10,784 nt of DNA from Betaproteobacteria bacterium (GTDB taxonomy: Bacteria; Pseudomonadota; Gammaproteobacteria; Burkholderiales; Burkholderiaceae): contig JAGWXN010000095.1 of assembly GCA_018969885.1 (NCBI GenBank), forward strand, positions 1 through 10,784. The letters run 5' to 3'. Within the stretch, counting starts at the first letter, position 1, and the number at the start of each line of letters is the position of its first letter. The notes below the pieces were generated by a model that saw only the letters and a list, made by a program, of their open reading frames with translations, did not search any database and was not told where the DNA came from. Position numbers and translations under genes: made by a program. Shown here piece after piece: positions 6,616 to 10,784 of this stretch.

Positions 6616-8445
6616 TCACGCCAGCACGAATGCGACCACCAGCGTGCCGAGCATGATCGCCAGAAGTGACGGTAACGCAGCTCGCGCGGTCCAGAAGAGC
6701 GGCTTACCGAACATGGCCGAGGCAAAGTAAAGATTCATCCCTGCAGGCGGACAGATGAACCCAACCTCCATCGCCGCCATGAACACCACGCCAAAGTGCA
6801 CTGGGTCAATGCCATAGCTCTGTGCGAGCGGCAGAAAAAGCGGTACCAGCACCACGATGGCGGCATAGATCTCAAGTAGCGCGGCAGCCACAAACAGCGT
6901 GGCAAGCAGCGCAAGCATGAAGAGGTGAGGGTTGTCGACCCGATCCCGAACCCAGTCAACCAGAGCGGCCGGCGCGCCGACATCGGTCAGCCAGTTGGTA
7001 AGCGCGAGCGCCATGCCAAGGATCAGCATCACACCACCGATCAGTCGTGCGCTGTCGGCCAGGCACTGCCCCAACCGCGCGAGGCTCAGTTCCCTGTGGA
7101 AGAGGCCTTGTGACAGCACAACAAATGCTGCTGTGAGCGCAGCACTTTCAGTGGGTGTGGCAATGCCGACTGCAATCGAACCGACGGCAATGACCGGAAT
7201 CAAGAGTTCCCACACCGCCGCCTTCGCCGCGCGATAGATATCGGCCTTACGGTCAGGCCTCTGCAGCGGCAGATCGGCTCCGCCGAGCGCCGGTGCGGTC
7301 CGTGGCATCTTTCTGAAATAGCCACCAATGCCCAACAGGCAGACGATCATGATCGCGGCGGGCAGGAGCCCGGCAACGAACATCTCTTGAATCGGCACCC
7401 GGGCAATCACGGCATACAGCACCAGCGGAACCGATGGTGCGATCAATACGCCGAGGGCACTCGCTCCGGTCAGCAGACCGATCGCCCGACGCTCTGGATA
7501 GCCAGCACGGGTGAGCATCGGATAGAGGAGCCCTCCCAGCGCAAGAATCGTTACGCCACTTCCGCCCGTGAGCGCAGTGAAGCCTGAACAGAGCAGTGCT
7601 GCGGCGATCGCGACCGCCCGCGGTCCGTCGCCAAATAGCGCCTGCAAGAGCCTACCCACCCGCGCGGCTGCACCGGTTCGCGCCACCACAATACCGGCAA
7701 GCGTAAAGAGCGGTAGCGCTGGGAGCGACGGATTGACGGTGATCTGGTAGTGAGAAAGCGGAACTGACGCAAGCGGCAGCCCTTCCCCCGCCATCAGCAC
7801 CAAAGCGAGCGCACCGAGACAGGCAAAGATCGGCGCGCCTGCAAATAGCATGGCAACGATCATCGCTACCGCTACAACCGTTCCGATGGGGCTCGTGCCC
7901 TCAAAGGCCTCCGCGCCCAACCATCCGGCGCCGAGCAGTGCCAACGCAAGTGCCCAGCCGCGCGCGGACCGTCGCGACAGGCGCCTGCCCAGAAAGACCG
8001 AAATCAGCGCAAATCCCGCGGGTAGCGCAAACTGGATCGCCCAGACCGGAATGCCATAGGCGAGCCGAGTGCCTGCGTCCATCTCGATCATGACGAAGGT
8101 CCAACTCGCCCGCGCAAGCACCGCGGCCGCGAACGCCGACCCGCTAAGCGCAACCGCACGCAGTACCCACAACATATCGACCGGCTGCCCCAGCCCCTGA
8201 TCTGTTCGCTCGGGCAGATGCAGCACAGTGCTCAACTCGTTTCGGCGCGCAGCCGCTACCGCACCGGCCATCGCCATCAATAGCCCGAGATGCTGGACTA
8301 CCACCGAGGCGTTATCAATGCCCTGACCCATCAGGGGCCGCGCAGCGATCTCCACTACCGGAATCGCCACCATCAGCGCGAGCGCAAGCGCGGCCAACCA
8401 GCCGAACAGGTCAGTCCGCGATTCCGATGATGCGAGGGTACTCAA
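6616..8445 (-). CDS. TRAP transporter fused membrane subunit DctQM (small and large permease domains)
   Basis: This is an inner-membrane protein of 609 residues combining both TRAP membrane subunits. Residues 1 to about 156 form the four-helix DctQ part, with a first helix at about 14-34 followed by EIAARPLMG. After the Arg-rich linker RRLSRRSARG (154-163) the DctM part runs to the end. It includes SGFTALTGGSGVTILALGG, GASALGVLIAPSVPLVLYA, IATPTESAALTAAF and EVGFICPPAGMNLYFAS, which are signatures of the sodium-coupled large subunit. The start is uncertain: TTG at 8445 fits just before the first helix and 13 nt after the dctP stop; an ATG at 8508 would overlap dctP by 50 nt. It ends 6 bp from the convergent ABC permease gene. 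It should work with the DctP and TatT products encoded upstream. Confidence 0.9.
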   Translation of the reverse strand: MSTLASSESRTDLFGWLAALALALMVAIPVVEIAARPLMGQGIDNASVVVQHLGLLMAMAGAVAAARRNELSTVLHLPERTDQGLGQPVDMLWVLRAVALSGSAFAAAVLARASWTFVMIEMDAGTRLAYGIPVWAIQFALPAGFALISVFLGRRLSRRSARGWALALALLGAGWLGAEAFEGTSPIGTVVAVAMIVAMLFAGAPIFACLGALALVLMAGEGLPLASVPLSHYQITVNPSLPALPLFTLAGIVVARTGAAARVGRLLQALFGDGPRAVAIAAALLCSGFTALTGGSGVTILALGGLLYPMLTRAGYPERRAIGLLTGASALGVLIAPSVPLVLYAVIARVPIQEMFVAGLLPAAIMIVCLLGIGGYFRKMPRTAPALGGADLPLQRPDRKADIYRAAKAAVWELLIPVIAVGSIAVGIATPTESAALTAAFVVLSQGLFHRELSLARLGQCLADSARLIGGVMLILGMALALTNWLTDVGAPAALVDWVRDRVDNPHLFMLALLATLFVAAALLEIYAAIVVLVPLFLPLAQSYGIDPVHFGVVFMAAMEVGFICPPAGMNLYFASAMFGKPLFWTARAALPSLLAIMLGTLVVAFVLA

Positions 8446-8458
8446 CGCAGCCGGCCGC

Positions 8459-9490
8459 TCAACCGCCCCGGGTTGAACGATAAGCCTTAAGGTGCAAAAA
8501 CACTTCATCGAAGGCGTCAGCAGGCACCAGCGTGCCGCGAAGCCTGGGATAAAGACCCTGGGCGAGGTCCTCCCACGCCTTGCGTTGCAAGTCATCGGGC
8601 TGATTAACGGTAAGTCCACGCTTCTTCATGGCCTCGACCGCCTCGTCGACCTCAGCTCGGGCGCGGGTCCGCATGGCGATACCCGCTGATTCGCCCGCAG
8701 TGCGGAGCGATACGCGAGCCGCATCCGACATCGAGTCCCAGGCTTTTTGGGTCACCACCAGAGCGCCAACCATCGGGGCCCAATTGATCTCGAGCATATG
8801 CGATGCGGCAGAGAAAATTTGTGCGGCCAAAGCGAAATAGGGCGTCGACGGCACGACGCTGATCATGCCGGTTTGAATCGCCGCCAGCGCATCTCCCGTC
8901 TCAAGCGGAACCGGTGTGTAACCCAGGCTCTTCATGATGGACTGTTGCTCGGGCTCGGATCCCCAAGCGAAAAATCTCATCCGCTTGAAGTCATCCGGAT
9001 GCACGGCCCGCTCGCGAGAGAAAAACCGAATCCAGCCCGCGTCGCCCCAGCCGAGTACCACAAAGCCACGCTCGCTGAATCGCCGTTCGATCGAGGGTCG
9101 CAGGCGTTCTCGGACGTAGTCGATTTCCTCCCAGCTTCGAAAGAGCAGTGGCAAATTTTGCAATGCCGAGATGGTGGGTTCGATTTCACGCAGACCGACG
9201 ACCGACATCAGCGCGCCCTGCAGCTGGCCGATCCGCATGCGCCGGACCATCTCGGCTTCACCGCCCTGCGACCCATCGGTGAACGCGGCAAAGCGCGCGT
9301 TACCGCCCTGGGCGGCCCGCCACGCCTCACCGAGCTTCATCAGTTCCTGGTGGTACACCGAGTTCCGCGGGACCACGGAGCCGATTCTCAGCTGCGCGGC
9401 GGGCTGTGCAATCGTCGTACCCGAAACGGTCAAGGTGTTCAAAGCGAGCACGCAGGCCTTGACACTAAAGCAGCGGCGGGACGATGACAT
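8459..9490 (-). CDS. TRAP transporter periplasmic substrate-binding protein, DctP family (TatT-associated type)
   Basis: This is a 343-residue periplasmic binding protein. The N-terminus SSSRRCFSVKACVLAL has a twin-arginine motif close to SRRxFLK, with likely cleavage near TTIAQPA. The core shows VVPRNSVYHQELMKLGEAW, TDGSQGGEAEMVRRMRIGQL, DDFKRMRFFAWGSEPEQQ, PLETGDALAAIQTGMI and MVGALVVTQKAWDSM, the usual DctP fold order. Carboxylate-type DctP proteins have Arg in a 'LKxR' motif that holds the ligand carboxylate. Here the segment reads MRFFAWGSEP, like the 'FWAW' form found in TatT-associated binding proteins, so the ligand may not be a simple carboxylate. The ATG at 9490 is 26 nt after the TatT gene stop, and the downstream QM gene starts just after its own stop. 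The substrate is unknown. Confidence 0.92.
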   Translation of the reverse strand: MSSSRRCFSVKACVLALNTLTVSGTTIAQPAAQLRIGSVVPRNSVYHQELMKLGEAWRAAQGGNARFAAFTDGSQGGEAEMVRRMRIGQLQGALMSVVGLREIEPTISALQNLPLLFRSWEEIDYVRERLRPSIERRFSERGFVVLGWGDAGWIRFFSRERAVHPDDFKRMRFFAWGSEPEQQSIMKSLGYTPVPLETGDALAAIQTGMISVVPSTPYFALAAQIFSAASHMLEINWAPMVGALVVTQKAWDSMSDAARVSLRTAGESAGIAMRTRARAEVDEAVEAMKKRGLTVNQPDDLQRKAWEDLAQGLYPRLRGTLVPADAFDEVFLHLKAYRSTRGG

Positions 9491-9516
9491 GGATTGATCT
9501 CTACAGGTCGAGAAAA

Positions 9517-10464
9517 TCAGAAGCGGTCGTCGATCGTATCGAGCAGCCAGCGCGCCCGCTCGAGTATGACGCGGTTATCCGCTCCTGGGTTTTGGGTTGC
9601 GATCGTGATGGCCTCGCGCACGAGCCGGGCGAACTCATCGCGATCGCCAGCCGCAAGCGGCAGCGCTTCGGCGCGCGCAAGGGGAACCGCTGCCATGCGA
9701 CCGCCCGATAGCCGCGCGGCTTCGTCAAACCAGCGTTGCGCGTCGCTCAAACGCCCGCCAGGTCGACCCGCTTCAAACGTACCCGCGAGCGAAGCCACAG
9801 CGCCGTCACCCCAGGTCACACAGCAGGCGGTGAGCAGGCTGGTGAGGCGAACTGCAGCCGGGAGTTGCGCGATCGCTTCTGCATTACTTTTCGAGAGGGC
9901 GATACGGGCCCCCCACGCGGCTGCAGCCCAATATGCGACGCCCGCATGCCGCGGATCGAGCACCATGGGATCACCGCCAGGCAGAGGCTTGGCAAGCCAC
10001 CTTTCAAGGCCGGGGTAATGTCGCTCGAGCGCGCGCATGGCATGGCGCTCGGCCCGCGCATATAAGCGAACGGCTCGCTGTCGCAGGCGGGTGGCAGCAG
10101 CCGAATCCCGCGATTCGATCCGATCCGCTTCAAAGGCAACAAATGCCCACGCGTAGCGAACGAACCCGGCCGCGATCACTTCAGCCAGCCCCTCGTGATC
10201 GGGCGTTCGGGCAAGCACTGACTCGCCAAATTTCAGAAAGAATGGCGCGGCGTCCCGCACCAGCTCCAGATCGTCATCTTGGTCTTCAGCCTGCGCGGTA
10301 AGCTGATCAGCCACTGCGCGCGCAAGCATGCGGTTAATCGAACAGCCGGAGATCTGCGTCGCGACAACGGTCACGAACAGCAGGATGAGCGTCAAACGAA
10401 TGAGCGACCCGCACTCAACTTGAGCGCGACCAGGCCGACCGGTGGCGAGAGTCTGAACGGGCAT
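9517..10464 (-). CDS. TatT-like TRAP-associated lipoprotein
   Basis: This is a 315-residue predicted lipoprotein. A hydrophobic helix (residues 21-38) ends in the lipobox ISGC with C41 as the lipidated residue. The mature part is helical and contains LARTPDHEGLAEVIAAGFVR, FVRYAWAFV, DPRHAGVAYWAAAAWGARI and ALSKSNAEAIAQLP, which match the TatT family known from Treponema pallidum Tp0956. That protein is a TPR-like trimer that pairs with a TRAP binding protein (TatP). Synteny here agrees: the next genes are dctP and dctQM. The ATG at 10464 is preferred over in-frame ATGs at 10530 and 10566, because those lie within or upstream of the Pho-box-like repeats (10507-10535). GAGG lies upstream but at a long 13-nt spacing. 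The role would be to help binding or delivery of a probably hydrophobic or amphipathic ligand. Confidence 0.85.
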   Translation of the reverse strand: MPVQTLATGRPGRAQVECGSLIRLTLILLFVTVVATQISGCSINRMLARAVADQLTAQAEDQDDDLELVRDAAPFFLKFGESVLARTPDHEGLAEVIAAGFVRYAWAFVAFEADRIESRDSAAATRLRQRAVRLYARAERHAMRALERHYPGLERWLAKPLPGGDPMVLDPRHAGVAYWAAAAWGARIALSKSNAEAIAQLPAAVRLTSLLTACCVTWGDGAVASLAGTFEAGRPGGRLSDAQRWFDEAARLSGGRMAAVPLARAEALPLAAGDRDEFARLVREAITIATQNPGADNRVILERARWLLDTIDDRF

Positions 10465-10506
10465 GGCGAATGTGTTGCCTCGACCCGCGCAAATTGCCCG
10501 CCAATT

Positions 10507-10535
10507 ATGACGCCTGCGTGACGGGCTCATGACGG
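10507..10535 (-). promoter_or_regulatory. Candidate triple Pho-box repeat upstream of the TRAP operon
   Basis: On the minus strand three heptamers occur at an exact 11-bp period: CCGTCAT (10535-10529), CCGTCAC (10524-10518) and GCGTCAT (10513-10507). They match CTGTCAT at 6, 5 and 5 of 7 positions and all keep GTCA. The spacers (GAGC, GCAG) are less AT-rich than usual. Ten bp downstream lies CAATTT (10496-10491), a weak -10 like the CAATCT beside the box at 3994. The repeat ends 42 nt before the chosen tatT start. Confidence 0.5.
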
Positions 10536-10633
10536 GAACACCCGATGGGCTCAGGGCACCCAACAAGGCAACCGCATGCCGACGCGATCATCGCCTGCAG
10601 CTCTCCTCGCCCGCTACCTTACTCGCCTGTCCT

Positions 10634-10651
10634 CCGTCACGCCCATGTCAT
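10634..10651 (+). promoter_or_regulatory. Possible Pho box for the right-edge gene
   Basis: The site reads CCGTCAC-GCCC-ATGTCAT, matching CTGTCAT at 5/7 and 6/7 with the correct 4-bp spacing but a GC-rich spacer. It lies 38 nt before the ATG at 10690. GCCAAT follows after 10 bp as a weak -10. This is the least secure of the four boxes. Confidence 0.35.
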
Positions 10652-10689
10652 CACGCCATGCGCCAATCGAGCTCTTTGCTGGAGTATCG

Positions 10690-10784
10690 ATGGACCACCG
10701 ATCAACTTCTCTTCTCTCGCCCACCCGCCGCGACCTCCTGCTTGGAAGCGCTGGCGCATTGGCCTTTGCGATGCCCACTGCCGC
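10690..10784 (+). CDS. Tat-exported protein, N-terminal signal only (cut by window edge)
   Basis: Thirty-one full codons are visible. The sequence SPTRRDLLLGSGALAFAMPT is a twin-arginine signal peptide: TRRD followed by a mildly hydrophobic stretch. GGAG at 10681-10684, 5 nt before the ATG, supports this start over the in-frame ATG at 10645, which falls inside the possible Pho box. The mature protein lies outside the window, so its function cannot be given. Given the neighbourhood, a Tat-exported phosphatase (PhoX or PhoD type) or another binding protein would fit, but nothing visible decides this. Confidence 0.75.
   Translation, partial: MDHRSTSLLSPTRRDLLLGSAGALAFAMPTA

Larger units (their letters stand above)
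10465..10689. promoter_or_regulatory. Divergent promoter region between the TRAP operon and the right-edge gene
   Basis: This 225-bp noncoding region separates tatT (minus) and the Tat-exported protein gene (plus). It holds a three-unit GTCA repeat facing the TRAP operon and a two-unit Pho-box-like element facing the plus-strand gene, both listed separately. I see no RNA gene or terminator in it. Confidence 0.65.

Noticed and set aside
6600..6625. Search for a bidirectional terminator at the convergent gene ends
   Set aside because: Only 6 bp separate the two stop codons and I see no hairpin followed by a T-run there.
8747..9487. Long plus-strand open frame of 246 codons
   Set aside because: Antisense to the TRAP binding protein gene, which has convincing family motifs.

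Overview
The window reads as chromosomal or island DNA of a GC-rich proteobacterium. Protein style and codon use suggest a beta- or gammaproteobacterium, but no rRNA or other taxonomic marker is present, so this is a weak inference. Every gene that can be assigned concerns uptake or use of phosphorus compounds, or solute uptake. There are no insertion sequences, tRNAs or CRISPR arrays.

Left block, minus strand (about 3908 down to 1). It starts with ptxD, an NAD-dependent phosphite dehydrogenase of the D-2-hydroxyacid dehydrogenase family with its known catalytic residues in place. A complete PhnD/PhnE/PhnC-type ABC importer follows (binding protein, permease, ATPase), then the start of a HAD phosphatase cut by the window edge. 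Spacings are short (2 to 96 nt) and the HAD start overlaps the ATPase stop as TTGA, so this looks like one operon.

Middle block, plus strand (4063 to 6609). A second complete PhnC/PhnD/PhnE-type importer diverges from ptxD. It has a different gene order (C-D-E against D-E-C) and clearly different proteins, so it is not a recent duplication. The 154-bp intergenic region between the two operons holds one 18-bp Pho-box-like element on each strand, each facing its own operon and lying 51 or 53 nt before its start codon.

Right block, minus strand (10464 down to 6616). This is a three-gene TRAP transporter operon: a TatT-like lipoprotein, a DctP-like periplasmic binding protein of the TatT-associated kind, and a fused DctQ-DctM membrane protein. 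Its promoter region holds three half-sites with a GTCA core at exact 11-bp spacing, again matching the Pho-box pattern. At the right edge a divergent plus-strand gene begins with a twin-arginine signal peptide and has another possible Pho box.

Taken together this looks like a phosphate-starvation locus: two ABC importers for phosphonate, phosphite or hypophosphite; PtxD to oxidise phosphite to phosphate; a phosphatase; and, as the novel proposal, a TatT-type TRAP transporter under the same PhoB control. The TRAP substrate is unknown.
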